Positions 33,313 through 42,161 are shown, counted from the first letter of the stretch. The stretch is 64,000 bases of DNA from Streptomyces pyxinicus (GCF_024753135.1 NZ_JANUGP010000016.1:108448-172447); one strand, 5' to 3'. Translations and numbers: made by a program. Notes: a model not told the origin generated them from the sequence alone.

Positions 33313-34923
33313 TCAGGAGTCGTCGCCCCGGCCACGGACCAGGGTGCGGGTGGCGCGGGCGGCGACCTGGGGGTCGCGTAGGCCCTGGTAGACGGGCGGG
33401 ATGGCGCGGTCGACGCCGAGCAGGGTGTACATGGCCAGCATCGCGGCGTGGACCGAGTACTCCACGGTGAAGACGACGTCGTCGGGCATCTCGACGAACT
33501 GGCCGGCGAAGGCGAAGTTGCGGGCGCCTTCCGGGACGACCTCGGGCCGGTCCCCGGGGGCCCGGCAGGCGAAGAGGGCCGAGGCGTACGGCATCATCAC
33601 CGTGGTGACGTCCGTGGTCTCCAGGACGTGGTCGAGGAGGTCGTCGAAGCCGAGCTGGCGCACGAGTTCGGTGAGGATCTCCCTGCCCGTCGCCTCCGCC
33701 ATGGGCTTGCGGACGTAGTCGCCCGGGCGGTCGATCTCGAAGCCGTAGCCCCACAGGGTGTACGTGTTCTCGGGCATGTCCGGGAAGTGCGGCTGGTAGG
33801 GGACCACGATGGAGAGGTGCCAGCCGGACTCGACCCAGGTCATCAGCGCGCCCGTGCCCGGTTCGTTGCCGGTGTGGGCGGTGATGCGCTTCAGCAGGGC
33901 ATCGTCGCGCAGGGTGAGGGTGAACGACTCCCATTTGTGCTCGTCGACGTTGCCGTAGAAGGACATGGGCCGTCCGAAGTCGTCGGCCTTGCGGGCGATG
34001 GTCTCCCACAGGGACCAGCCCTGGTCGCGGCGGTCGCGGACGAGTTCCGGCACGGTGTCGTTCCCGCCGTAGGTGGAGTCGGCGGTGATGGAGCCCAGGG
34101 TGAGCAGGGCGAAGTCCGCCGGGCCGAGGTCGATGTGGCCGGTGCCGTCGGTGTCCTGGATGTGCAGGCGGGTGGCGCGGCGGCCGGTGGCGGGGGTGCC
34201 GCTGAAGTCGACGTCCAGGACCCGGGTGCCGAAGCGCACGTCGACCCCCTGCGCGACCAGCCAGCGCTGGAGCGGTACGACCATGGAGTCGTACTGGTTG
34301 TAGACGGTGCGGCGCACCCCGGACAGGGTGTGGATGCGGGGAAACTCCTGGACGAACCGCAGGAAGTAGCGGCGCAGTTCGGCCGCCGAGTGCCAGCGCT
34401 GGAAGGCGAAGGTGGTGCGCCACATCTGCCAGAAGTTGGTGGTGAAGAAGTGCGGGCCGAACACCTCGTCGATCCGCTTGCTGCCGAGCAGCTTCTCCGG
34501 GGTGCCCATGAGGCGGGTCAGCTCGCCGCGGTCCCGGACGGAGAAGCCGAAGTCCGAGGCGTCGAGGACGCGGTGCCGGCCGTCGATGAGGCGCGCCTTG
34601 GCGTGTGTCCCGACCTTCTCGTTGAACGCCCGGATCTCGTCCGTGACGCTGGTGTCCGGGTCGTCCCGGGACGGGATGGAGCTGAAGAGGTCCCACACGC
34701 AGTGATACGCCTCCTCCTCCAGCATGCGTCCGCCGCGGGTCACGTAGGCGTCGCGGTGGGCCGGGGACCTGGCGCCGTCCAGGGAGCCGCCCTCGATGTC
34801 CAGCTCTTCGAGGATGTGGATCCGCTCGCCCGGCAGGCCGGCATCGCGGATGGCGAAGGCCGCCGCCGCCATGCCGGCGATTCCGCCGCCGACGATCCAC
34901 AGCTGCCGGTTGTCGTCACTCAT
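33313..34923 (-). CDS. ohyA: oleate hydratase (FAD-binding, MCRA family), 536 aa
   Basis: This enzyme adds water to the cis-9 double bond of unsaturated fatty acids, giving 10-hydroxy fatty acids. It needs FAD but performs no net redox. Evidence includes the N-terminal dinucleotide motif IVGGGIAGMAAAAFAIRD, LEELDIEGGSLDGA, the family signature RGGRMLEEEAYHCVWDLFS with the acidic catalytic region, and ALLTLGSITADSTYG. The length is in the range of bacterial oleate hydratases (about 530-590). ATG 34923 has GAAGG 8 nt upstream; a GTG three codons earlier is the alternative. A role in fatty acid detoxification or membrane lipid modification is likely. Confidence 0.9.
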   Translation of the reverse strand: MSDDNRQLWIVGGGIAGMAAAAFAIRDAGLPGERIHILEELDIEGGSLDGARSPAHRDAYVTRGGRMLEEEAYHCVWDLFSSIPSRDDPDTSVTDEIRAFNEKVGTHAKARLIDGRHRVLDASDFGFSVRDRGELTRLMGTPEKLLGSKRIDEVFGPHFFTTNFWQMWRTTFAFQRWHSAAELRRYFLRFVQEFPRIHTLSGVRRTVYNQYDSMVVPLQRWLVAQGVDVRFGTRVLDVDFSGTPATGRRATRLHIQDTDGTGHIDLGPADFALLTLGSITADSTYGGNDTVPELVRDRRDQGWSLWETIARKADDFGRPMSFYGNVDEHKWESFTLTLRDDALLKRITAHTGNEPGTGALMTWVESGWHLSIVVPYQPHFPDMPENTYTLWGYGFEIDRPGDYVRKPMAEATGREILTELVRQLGFDDLLDHVLETTDVTTVMMPYASALFACRAPGDRPEVVPEGARNFAFAGQFVEMPDDVVFTVEYSVHAAMLAMYTLLGVDRAIPPVYQGLRDPQVAARATRTLVRGRGDDS

Positions 34924-35141
34924 TGTCAGCACCTTCGTTTCGGACTGGGCTCCGTTCCGAACGTAGTGCCGCAGCGCCTCTTCCTCGCCCCATCCCGACG
35001 AGCGCGGGACCTTCGGCCCCCGGTGGCGGGCGGATCAGAGCCGTTCGGCCCCCGGTGACGGCCTCACGGCGGCCGCGAGCGAGCAGTGCCGGCCGAGCGT
35101 CGAGTGGCGCCTCGCGCTCACCGTCCGCGCCGGCGATCCGG

Positions 35142-35837
35142 TCATCTCGTCGTGACCGCCGGTAGCCGGATGAGGGTGTGGTCCGGTCGGGGGATCTCGC
35201 CGAAGTCGTCGTCGGCCGGTTCGACAGGGAGGCTGTGGATCACGGCCTGCAGACGCGGGGGGAGGGAGGGGCGGCGGCCCTGCCAGCAGAGGCTGATCAG
35301 GTCGCGGCGGACGCTGTCGGGGAGCAGGGCGGCCCGCTGGGGTGCCGCGTGGGAGGGCCGGGCCGGTTTGCGGGAGCGGGCGCGCAGTTGGGAGTGCCAG
35401 TAGGCGGCGGTGCGGTGTTCGGAGCGCTGCTGGTGCAGGAGGGCCAGGCAGAACGCGGCGGTACGGCTTCCGGCGCCGGCGGCGAACTCGAACCAGAACT
35501 GCGCGGGGTCGGCGTAGCCGGCAAGGTGGAGGAGGGCGGCGAAGACGAGGGCGCCCTCGGGCTCGATGGGGTCGGAGTCGAGCAGCCGGCTGAGACTGAG
35601 GTGGGCCTGGGGGGCGTCCACGATGAGGCTGACGGCGAGGTCGAGATCGTGCGCGGCCTGTTCGTGCACGGTCGGGTACGGAAGGGGGAGGCGGGAAGCG
35701 ACGGGCTGCTCGGCGGCGGTGCCGACGCGATGCAGGGCGGTGCCGGTGTCGTAGTCCTGGTAGGTGTCGGTGAGGGCTTCGGCGGCGGCCAGGGCGGTGG
35801 CGATGTCGGCGACGGGTTCGTGGTCGGTACGGGCCAC
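35142..35837 (-). CDS. helical (Sel1/TPR-like) protein coupled to an ECF sigma factor, 231 aa
   Basis: No enzyme motif is seen. The middle (about residues 70-175) is made of helix pairs of the kind EGALVFAALLHLAG and AAFCLALLHQQRSEH, recalling Sel1/TPR repeats. There is no membrane segment, so it is not a classical membrane anti-sigma factor. GTG at 35837 shares one base with the sigma stop (TAGTG), with GGAGGGGGAG just upstream, so the two are co-translated. A protein-interaction role linked to the sigma factor is inferred. The C-terminus is Arg/Pro-rich. Confidence 0.65.
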   Translation of the reverse strand: MARTDHEPVADIATALAAAEALTDTYQDYDTGTALHRVGTAAEQPVASRLPLPYPTVHEQAAHDLDLAVSLIVDAPQAHLSLSRLLDSDPIEPEGALVFAALLHLAGYADPAQFWFEFAAGAGSRTAAFCLALLHQQRSEHRTAAYWHSQLRARSRKPARPSHAAPQRAALLPDSVRRDLISLCWQGRRPSLPPRLQAVIHSLPVEPADDDFGEIPRPDHTLIRLPAVTTR

Positions 35838-36430
35838 TAGTTCTCCCCCTCCTTGTCGTCCTTGTAGGGGATGTGCAGTTGCTTGGCGAGCGAGCGCCGG
35901 GCATGGCGGATGTGGGAGCGGACCGTGGCGCCGTCGATGCCGAGGTACTCGGCGACCTCCGCCTCGCCCATGCCGAGCAGGAAGCGGAGCAGGATGACGT
36001 CGTACTGCCGCTCGGGAAGGGCGGAGATGGCGGCGTAGAGGCCGATCTCCTGGGAGATGACGCGCAGTTCGTCGCGCATCTCGTGCATGAGCAGCTTCTG
36101 TACGGCGGTGAGGTAGGCGGCGTCGCCGACCTGCGGCTCCAGGCGGCGTTCGGCGAGCCAGCGGTGCACTTCCTCCTTCAGGACCTGCCAGGCGTACTGC
36201 GGCACGGACTCCTGGAGCAGGGCGTGCGGCCAGGTCTTCTTCAGGCGGACGCAGGCGGCGTCGACGACGGCCTCGGCGCTCGAACGGCTGCCGACCTGGA
36301 TGTGGGCGAAACGCATCCAGAGTTTGCGGTGGTAGTCGTGGAAGGCCTCGAAGGTCAACGCCAGCCGCCCGGACCGGGCGCGCGGTAACGCGGCATGATG
36401 CCGGTGGAAGTCGTCCAGGGGTGGGAGCAC
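35837..36430 (-). CDS. ECF-type sigma-70 family factor, 197 aa
   Basis: Region 2 is represented by a helical segment around KLWMRFAHIQVGSRSSAEAV, somewhat divergent. Region 4 is clear: LPERQYDVILLRFLLGMGEAEVAEYLGIDGATVRSHIRHARRSL, a helix-turn-helix that reads the -35 element. The spacer between the two regions is long for an ECF factor. GTG 36430 has GAGGGTGAGG upstream. A perfect 16-bp inverted repeat lies about 106 bp upstream of the start. It is coupled to a soluble helical partner and not to a membrane anti-sigma factor. Confidence 0.78.
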   Translation of the reverse strand: MLPPLDDFHRHHAALPRARSGRLALTFEAFHDYHRKLWMRFAHIQVGSRSSAEAVVDAACVRLKKTWPHALLQESVPQYAWQVLKEEVHRWLAERRLEPQVGDAAYLTAVQKLLMHEMRDELRVISQEIGLYAAISALPERQYDVILLRFLLGMGEAEVAEYLGIDGATVRSHIRHARRSLAKQLHIPYKDDKEGEN

Positions 36431-36913
36431 CGGGCCTCACCCTCGCCGGCGACGGTGTCGGACCGGGCCGCGGAGACGGGGAACGCCCCGCTGGTGGTGT
36501 ATTCCGGCGCGCACGGCGGCGAGGGGTCGGGGGCCGGTCACCCTGGTGACCAGTTCGATGTCCACGAGCGTCCTGTTCGGCTGTGCACCGCACCGCATCA
36601 GGTCGAGGCGACGTCGGTGTGGGAAATACGCTTTCCCGTTCATCAGCCAACCGGATCAACGGCCGTCTTGTGCAAGGTGCTCGCGGGATTTCTTCACTGA
36701 CGGCCAGGGCATGGCTACCCATCCGTATCCCAGGCGATGCCTTCGAACAGGTTTGTCAGCGTTGGTCCTTGCGCGACGCCGTGCGCAACGCTGGCCGATC
36801 TTCCGGTTGTCCCGGCGGCTTCGGGGGGAGGAAGCTCAGCATGGCGGACAGGGGTGGCGCACCCTGGCGTACCGTCGCGAAGACAGCATCCACGCCGAAC
36901 TTGGGGGACGGGC
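36431..36913. promoter_or_regulatory. 483-bp intergenic region with a 16-bp inverted repeat
   Basis: The gap lies between the leftward sigma gene and the rightward methyltransferase. At 36536-36551 GGTCACC-CT-GGTGACC is a perfect 7-bp inverted repeat. The part from about 36590 to 36720 is AT-richer (GGGAAATACGCTTTCCC at 36620-36636 is a further hairpin-like run, with GGGAAA and TTTCCC arms). Short frames occur on both strands but none has both codon bias and a ribosome site, so no gene is called. Confidence 0.45.
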
Positions 36914-37747
36914 ATGGACGACAGCAGCACCGTGCGAGACGGCGGCGACGTGGTCGATCTCCAGCTGGACCGGCCGCACTCGGCCCGTATGTACGACTAC
37001 TACCTCGGCGGGATCACCAACTTCCCCGCCGACCGGGAAGCGGCGGCCCGGGCCATCGCCGCCTTCCCCGCCGCCCTCATCGCCGCCCGCAGCAACCGCG
37101 CCTTCATGCGCCGCTCCACGCGCCACGTCGCCCGCCTGGGCATCGAGCAGTTCTGGGACATCGGCACCGGCATCCCGACCTCGCCCAACCTGCACGAGGT
37201 CGCCCAGGGCGTCACCCGCCGGGCCCGCGTCGTGTACACCGACAACGACCCGATCGTCCTCACCCACGCCCGGGCCCTGCTGCACAGCCACCCCGACGGC
37301 GCCACCGCCTACATGCAGGGCGATGTCACCGATCCCGACGCCCTGCTCGCCCATCCCACGCTGCGCTCCACGCTCGACTTCGAGCGGCCCATCGCGCTCA
37401 GCCTGAACGCCCTGCTGCACTTCGTGAGCGACGAGCAGGACGACGCCCACGGCATCGTCAAGGTCCTCAAGGACGCCCTGCCCTCCGGCAGCGCCCTCGT
37501 CATCAGCCACGCCACGCCCGACTTCGACCCCGAGGCCATCGCGCGACTCGCCGCCACCTACCGGCAGGCCGGCACCCCCGTACAGGCCCGCACCCGGGAC
37601 GAGATGGCGCGGCTCTTCGACGGCTGGCAGTTGCTCGATCCGGGCGTCCAGCCCATCCTGCGCTGGCACCCGGACCCCGAGGAGGCGCACCTCACCTTCA
37701 CGGACGCCGAGGCGGCCTGCTACGGCGCCGTCGCCCGCAAGCCCTGA
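36914..37747 (+). CDS. DUF574 S-adenosylmethionine-dependent methyltransferase, 277 aa
   Basis: The family is recognised by SARMYDYYLGGITNFPADREAA near the N-terminus, followed by RRSTRHVARLGIEQFWDIGTGIPTSPN, where DIGTGIPT is the SAM-binding glycine loop, and VVYTDNDPIVLTHARALL, which supplies the acidic ribose-binding residue. This family is abundant in actinomycetes, usually as orphan genes beside regulators, and its substrates are unknown. ATG 36914 is chosen because GGGGGACGGG lies just before it and the family N-terminus begins there. Confidence 0.88.
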   Translation: MDDSSTVRDGGDVVDLQLDRPHSARMYDYYLGGITNFPADREAAARAIAAFPAALIAARSNRAFMRRSTRHVARLGIEQFWDIGTGIPTSPNLHEVAQGVTRRARVVYTDNDPIVLTHARALLHSHPDGATAYMQGDVTDPDALLAHPTLRSTLDFERPIALSLNALLHFVSDEQDDAHGIVKVLKDALPSGSALVISHATPDFDPEAIARLAATYRQAGTPVQARTRDEMARLFDGWQLLDPGVQPILRWHPDPEEAHLTFTDAEAACYGAVARKP

Positions 37748-37765
37748 GCCCCGCACCCAGGGAGT

Positions 37766-38698
37766 TCACGCGCCGTCGGCATCCGGACCGCCGGTGCGGG
37801 CGCGCAGCCGGCGCAGCATGCGGGCGTCCTGGAAGCCGACGGCGCGGGCGGCGCTGTCGACGGTGGTTCCGTGGCTGATGAGGTGTTCGGCCCGTTCGAG
37901 CCGCAGCGTCTGCTGGTAGCGCAGCGGGGTGAGGCCGCCGGTGGCCCGGGTGAAGAGGCGGGTCAGGGTGCGTTCGCTGACGCCGACGGCCGCCGCCAGC
38001 GCGGGCAGCGGCCATGGCCGGTCGAAGCGGGTGTCGAGCAGGTCCTGGGCGCGGTGCACGATGTCGTCGAGGTGGGACCGGTACCGGAGCATCGCACTGG
38101 CCTGCGGTTCGTGGCCGTTGCGCCGCGCGTAGACGACCATGTCCCGGGCGACCTGGGCGGCGACGGCCGGGCCGTGGCGGGTGGCGATCAGGTGCAGGGC
38201 GAGGTCGATGCCGCTGGCGATGCCGGCCGACGTGACGACCCGGTCGTCCGCGGTGTAGAGGACGTCGCGGACGACGGTCGCCCGGGGGTAGCGCCGCGCC
38301 AGCTCGTGCTGCACGTCGTGATGGGTGGTGCAGCGCCGGCCGTCCAGGAGTCCCGCCCGGCCGAGGGCCTCGGCTCCGGCGCAGACGCTGGCGACGGTGC
38401 CGCCCCGCGCGTGGTGGTCCCGCAGGGCCCGCAGGCTGCCGGCACCGAGGACCGGGCTGTCGGCGAGGGCGGCCGTCCGCCAGCCCGGCACCACGATCAG
38501 GTCATCCGGGCCGAGCTGGGGCCAGGCGAGGCCGGCCAGCAGGGGCACGCCCTGCGCGGTGGGGACCTGCTCCTGCTCGGCGACATAGCCGAGGGTGTAG
38601 GGATGCCCGAGGCCGGACGCCGTGGAGAAGGCCTGCGCGGGGCCGGCCAGGTCCAGCAGGTGCAGACCGGGGACCAGGAGGAAGACGACGTGGTTCAC
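37766..38698 (-). CDS. GlxA-type regulator: DJ-1/PfpI domain plus AraC HTH, 310 aa
   Basis: Residues about 1-175 form a DJ-1/PfpI-like (GATase1) sensor domain with VASVCAGAEALGRAG at the nucleophile elbow (Cys present). Residues about 210-305 carry two AraC HTHs (LAAAVGVSERTLTRLFTRATG and VDSAARAVGFQDARMLRRL). Such proteins sense small metabolites or amidase-related signals. The gene lies 10 bp downstream of a cysteine-hydrolase gene on the same strand, so it probably controls that operon. It is convergent with the DUF574 gene. Confidence 0.9.
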   Translation of the reverse strand: MNHVVFLLVPGLHLLDLAGPAQAFSTASGLGHPYTLGYVAEQEQVPTAQGVPLLAGLAWPQLGPDDLIVVPGWRTAALADSPVLGAGSLRALRDHHARGGTVASVCAGAEALGRAGLLDGRRCTTHHDVQHELARRYPRATVVRDVLYTADDRVVTSAGIASGIDLALHLIATRHGPAVAAQVARDMVVYARRNGHEPQASAMLRYRSHLDDIVHRAQDLLDTRFDRPWPLPALAAAVGVSERTLTRLFTRATGGLTPLRYQQTLRLERAEHLISHGTTVDSAARAVGFQDARMLRRLRARTGGPDADGA

Positions 38699-38708
38699 GA
38701 TCCGGTCA

Positions 38709-39308
38709 TCATGCCTGACGTCCGTGCGCGGTCTCCAGTTCGGCGACGGTGGCGATGGTGGCGAAGCGCCCGGCGAGGGCGTACTCGGTACGCCGGATGA
38801 CCTCCCGCGCGCTGAGCGTGCGGGGGTCGGCCAGCAGCTCGGCGACGCTCTGCCCGGCGGGGGCGTCCCGGTGCGGGAGCGGATGGGTCGCCGTGGCGTC
38901 GACGGCGAGGGTGACCCGGTAGCCGAGGTCGGCGGCGAGGCGGGTGGTCGTCTCCACGCACTGCTCGGTGCGGATACCGCACACGGTCAGCTCACCGATG
39001 CCGCGCTCGGTGAGGAGCTGCTGGAGATTGGTGGTGGTGAAGGCGTTGTGGGACGTCTTGCGGACCAGCGGCTCCCCCTCCTCGCGGCGCAGCCCCTCCA
39101 TCAGCCGGACATGGCCGAGGGCGGGATCGAACACGCCGCCGCTGCCCGGTTCCTCGTGCAGGACCCACACCACGAGATCCCCGGCGTCGCGGGCGACCCG
39201 GACCAGGCGGCTCACCTGGTCGGCGATCTTCGGCTCGGAGACGACCGGCCACAGCGGCTGGGCGCGGAAGGACTCCTGGACATCGATGACGATCAAGGCT
39301 CGGTTCAT
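38709..39308 (-). CDS. isochorismatase-family cysteine hydrolase, 199 aa
   Basis: The catalytic triad of the family is visible: Asp9 in IVIDVQESF, Lys in LVRKTSHNAF, and Cys in CGIRTEQCVETT. Members hydrolyse isochorismate, nicotinamide, N-carbamoyl compounds or related amides; the substrate here is not determined. It is the first gene of a two-gene operon with the GlxA-type regulator. It is divergent from a RidA gene, with overlapping inverted repeats in the 122-bp gap. Confidence 0.88.
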   Translation of the reverse strand: MNRALIVIDVQESFRAQPLWPVVSEPKIADQVSRLVRVARDAGDLVVWVLHEEPGSGGVFDPALGHVRLMEGLRREEGEPLVRKTSHNAFTTTNLQQLLTERGIGELTVCGIRTEQCVETTTRLAADLGYRVTLAVDATATHPLPHRDAPAGQSVAELLADPRTLSAREVIRRTEYALAGRFATIATVAELETAHGRQA

Positions 39309-39354
39309 GCCTCCATCCTGCTCGGGACGGGTAAGGCGCCGGCAGACCTCATCG

Positions 39355-39379
39355 GGTCCGGAGGCGGACCGATCCGGTC
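39355..39379. promoter_or_regulatory. overlapping inverted repeats between the hydrolase and RidA genes
   Basis: GGTCCG-GAGG-CGGACC (39355-39370) overlaps GACCG-ATC-CGGTC (39367-39379). They lie 46 bp from the leftward start and 51 bp from the rightward start, a likely operator for the divergent pair. Confidence 0.45.
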
Positions 39380-39430
39380 ATGGACCACTGCCCGACGGAA
39401 TGTTCCGTGCCAGCGAGAGGTTGCCGGTGC

Positions 39431-39835
39431 ATGACGAACGACCAGCGGGACATCACCAACCCGGCCGACCTCCACGATCCGACGCCGTTCGGCTACAGCC
39501 ACGCGGTGTCGGCACCCGGCCAACTCGTCTTCATCGGCGGCCAGTACGCCTCGGACGCCGACGGCGCTCCGGTACCGGGTGACTTCGCGGCCCAGGTGGA
39601 CCTGGCCTTCGACCGGCTGCGCTCGGCGCTCGCCGGAGCCGGTCTCGGCTACGGACACGTGGTCCGCCTCGGCACCTTCGTCGTCGATCACGACCTCGAC
39701 AAGCTGGCGGTGCTGGGCAAGGCACTGCACGCCCGTTTCGGTGACCGGCTGCCGGCCCAGACACTGAGCGGGGTGGCCTCGCTCGCCCTCCCGGGGATGC
39801 TGTTCGAGGTGGACGCGGTGGCGATACGGCCGTGA
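39431..39835 (+). CDS. RidA-family protein, 134 aa
   Basis: This is a trimeric YjgF/YER057c/UK114-fold protein; many members hydrolyse reactive enamines/imines to ketoacids and ammonia. The signatures seen are PFGYSHAVSAPGQLVFIGGQ at the N-terminus and a middle region AALAGAGLGYGHVVRL-like (residues about 65-80). The terminal Arg of the classic RidA active site (near IEIEAIAA-type ends) is not obvious, so this may be a non-deaminating subgroup. ATG 39431 is preferred to an upstream ATG by conservation. It is divergent from a hydrolase/regulator operon. Confidence 0.82.
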   Translation: MTNDQRDITNPADLHDPTPFGYSHAVSAPGQLVFIGGQYASDADGAPVPGDFAAQVDLAFDRLRSALAGAGLGYGHVVRLGTFVVDHDLDKLAVLGKALHARFGDRLPAQTLSGVASLALPGMLFEVDAVAIRP

Positions 39836-39879
39836 CGGCGTGACCGTGGCCGGTACCCGGCGGCCCCGCCCTACGGCTG

Positions 39880-40851
39880 TCAGGGCTGTCCGGCGGGTTG
39901 CGGGGCCGACCGCCACACCTCCCGTACCCGGTCCCGCAGCCACTGGTGGCCCGGGTCGGCGTCGTCGCGTGGGTGCCAGGCCATGGCGACCTCGACGGGT
40001 GGCAGGGGAACCGGGACTTCGAAGGTACGCAGGCCCAGAGCGGCCGGGTAGTGTTCGGCCACCCCGACGGGGGTGAGGCAGACCAGATCGGTCTCCCGGC
40101 ACAGGAACAGCGCGGCGGTGTAGCCGGGCAGTGTCGCCACCACGCGCCGCCGCAGGCCGAGTTCGGCCAGACTCTCGTCCACCGGGCCGTGCACCCGGCC
40201 CCGCCGGGACACGCCGATGTGATCGGCGGCGGCGAACGCGCGTGCCGCGGCGCGCTTGCCCTTCCGGACCGCGTCCAGCAGCGGATGGCCGGGCCGGACC
40301 ACACCCAGGAACCTTGTTCCGCCGAGGTGTTCGACCAGGATCTCCGGCTCCGGTCGGGTGATCACCCCGATCTCCAGGTCCAGCCGGCCGTCCCGCAGCG
40401 CCGGGGTCTCCTCCGACGTCTCCGGCAGAAAACGCAGCACGACACCGGGCGCCTGACGCGAGACGGCCCCGATCAGCCGGGCGGCGAAAGCGGTGAGGAC
40501 CATCTCGTTGGCCTGGAGGGTGAACCGCCGGGTGAGCCGGGCGGGATCGGCGGCCGGCTGCGGTGCCAGGACCGCCTGGGCCTGCTCCACCAACGCGCGT
40601 ACACGCGGGCGCAGTTCGAGGGCGTACGGAGTGGGGACCAGGCCGCGTCCGGCCCGCACCAGGACGGGGTCGCCCAGGACCGCCCGGATCCGGCCGAGCG
40701 TCCGGCTCACGGCGGGCGCGGAGAGCCGCAGCCGCTCGGCGGCGCCGGTGACGCTCTCCTCCTCCAGCAGGGCGTCCAGCGCGACCAGCAGATTCAGGTC
40801 GAGCGAGCCGGGAGTGGGCGGTTCGGCGGGAGGGCGGACGGCCGATGTCAC
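39880..40851 (-). CDS. LysR-family transcriptional regulator, 323 aa
   Basis: The N-terminal winged HTH is typical: LDLNLLVALDALLEEESVTGAAERLRLSAPAVSRTLGRIRAVLGDPVLVR (about residues 18-67). The effector domain (about 100-305) is of the NodD/PnbR-like type. GTG 40851 has GGAG 9 nt upstream. It is divergent from the beta-propeller gene across 126 bp that contain TGCGTC-T-GACGCA. The usual LysR logic makes the neighbour its target. Confidence 0.88.
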   Translation of the reverse strand: MTSAVRPPAEPPTPGSLDLNLLVALDALLEEESVTGAAERLRLSAPAVSRTLGRIRAVLGDPVLVRAGRGLVPTPYALELRPRVRALVEQAQAVLAPQPAADPARLTRRFTLQANEMVLTAFAARLIGAVSRQAPGVVLRFLPETSEETPALRDGRLDLEIGVITRPEPEILVEHLGGTRFLGVVRPGHPLLDAVRKGKRAAARAFAAADHIGVSRRGRVHGPVDESLAELGLRRRVVATLPGYTAALFLCRETDLVCLTPVGVAEHYPAALGLRTFEVPVPLPPVEVAMAWHPRDDADPGHQWLRDRVREVWRSAPQPAGQP

Positions 40852-40905
40852 GGTGTGACTCCGATCACTGGACAGCCGGCCGGGTTCCGCCCCCGCCAGC
40901 TCGTT

Positions 40906-40918
40906 TGCGTCTGACGCA
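40906..40918. promoter_or_regulatory. candidate LysR binding site
   Basis: TGCGTC-T-GACGCA is a perfect 6-bp inverted repeat with one central base, near the centre of the 126-bp divergent region between the LysR gene and the beta-propeller gene. It is consistent with the interrupted dyads LysR regulators bind. Confidence 0.5.
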
Positions 40919-40977
40919 CGCCATCCTTGCGCACCTTGCACTGGAGTCAATCGACGGTCGTCGCCAGGCTTGCGGTC

Positions 40978-42072
40978 ATGACCAACACACCTGACACAGC
41001 CCGTTCTTCCGCCGCAACCGCCGTCGCAGCCGCCGCGGAGGCCCGTTCGCCGAGGACCGGGGACGTCCTCGCGGTGGTGAGCCAGGGCAGTTCCTCCGTC
41101 ACCTTCTTCGACGCCGTCGGCCACGGCACGCTCGGCGTGCTCCAACTCCCCAGCCAGCCGCACGAGCTGTGCTACGACCCGGCCAGGCGCCTGCTCTACG
41201 CCAGCATCACCTATCGGTCCGGCTACTACCACGCGAACGCCGGCCGGGCCCGGGAGCTGGTGGTCATCGACCCGGACGCCCGCCGGATCGTGGACACGGT
41301 GGACCTCGCCCCGGACCACGCGCCGCACGACATCCGCATGGATCCGGTACGCGACCTGATCTGGGTCAGCGTCGAGGCCACCGATGAGGAGACGGGCGGC
41401 CTGGTCGCCCTGGACGCCACCACGCGCGAGCGGGTACGGCGGGTCCCGGTGCACGCGCCCGGGCCCCACTGGTTCGCGCTCACCCCGGACGGCCGCCGGG
41501 CCTACTCCGCCAACAAGGAGGCGCCCTTCGTCTCCGTCGTGGATCTGGAGACCGGCGAACTCCTGGACCGGATCGCGGTCCCGGGCAGTGAGGGCATCGA
41601 CATCTCGCCCGACGGCCGGTACGTGTACGTCGCCGCGCCCAAGGGGGATTACCACCCGGGGACGGTGCCCGGAGCGGGCGTCCGGATCATCGACACGGCG
41701 ACCGGCCACACCGTGCGGACGCTCGGCACCCAGAACGTGGTCTTCCCCGTCCACACCACGTCCCAGGGCATGCTGCTGGCGGGCGAACTCCGGGTCACCG
41801 CCGGGTCCGACGGAGCCTCCCTCGGTGGCCAGCAGGGTGGCGTGCTCCACCTCCACGACCCGGAAGGGGAGCCGCTCGGCCGACTCCCGGTCGGCGCCTT
41901 CCCCCTCACCATCACCTCGTCACCGGACGGCCGGCTCGGCTATGTGGCCGCCATCCTGGACAGCACGGTGACCGTCGTCGACCTGGTGGAGGCCAGGGTG
42001 GTCACCACTCTGACGGTCGAGCACGAGGGCGAGTCGGGCGCCCACGGCCTGGCGTACGTGCCGGCACCGTGA
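40978..42072 (+). CDS. YVTN/lactonase-type beta-propeller protein, 364 aa
   Basis: The protein consists of blade repeats of the kind found in YVTN-repeat and 6-phosphogluconolactonase-like proteins: PSQPHELCYDPARRLLYAS, DHAPHDIRMDPVRDLIWVS, GPHWFALTPDGRRAYSAN, SEGIDISPDGRYVYVA, PLTITSSPDGRLGYVA. Each carries a D-P-x-x-R or D-G-R turn. The N-terminus is Ala/Thr-rich but lacks a convincing signal peptide. A ligand or lactone-binding role is possible; no catalytic residues can be fixed. ATG 40978. It is the likely target of the divergent LysR regulator. Confidence 0.82.
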   Translation: MTNTPDTARSSAATAVAAAAEARSPRTGDVLAVVSQGSSSVTFFDAVGHGTLGVLQLPSQPHELCYDPARRLLYASITYRSGYYHANAGRARELVVIDPDARRIVDTVDLAPDHAPHDIRMDPVRDLIWVSVEATDEETGGLVALDATTRERVRRVPVHAPGPHWFALTPDGRRAYSANKEAPFVSVVDLETGELLDRIAVPGSEGIDISPDGRYVYVAAPKGDYHPGTVPGAGVRIIDTATGHTVRTLGTQNVVFPVHTTSQGMLLAGELRVTAGSDGASLGGQQGGVLHLHDPEGEPLGRLPVGAFPLTITSSPDGRLGYVAAILDSTVTVVDLVEARVVTTLTVEHEGESGAHGLAYVPAP

Positions 42073-42076
42073 CCGA

Positions 42077-42134
42077 GCCCCGGGTGTGCCGTCCGGGAGA
42101 CCGGTGACGCACGCGCCGGGTGCGCCTCCGGGGC
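42077..42134. terminator. possible bidirectional terminator
   Basis: GCCCCGG (42077-42083) can pair with CCGGGGC (42128-42134), and CGCAC (42108-42112) with GTGCG (42120-42124) inside. It lies between the convergent beta-propeller and MarR genes. The loops are long, so the call is weak. Confidence 0.3.
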
Positions 42135-42161
42135 CGGCGGTCAAGGAGCCGTACGGCAGGG

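Noticed and set aside
36437..36643. A 68-codon minus-strand frame in the gap upstream of the sigma gene
   Set aside because: No ribosome site, Arg-rich composition and no codon-position GC pattern distinct from noise.
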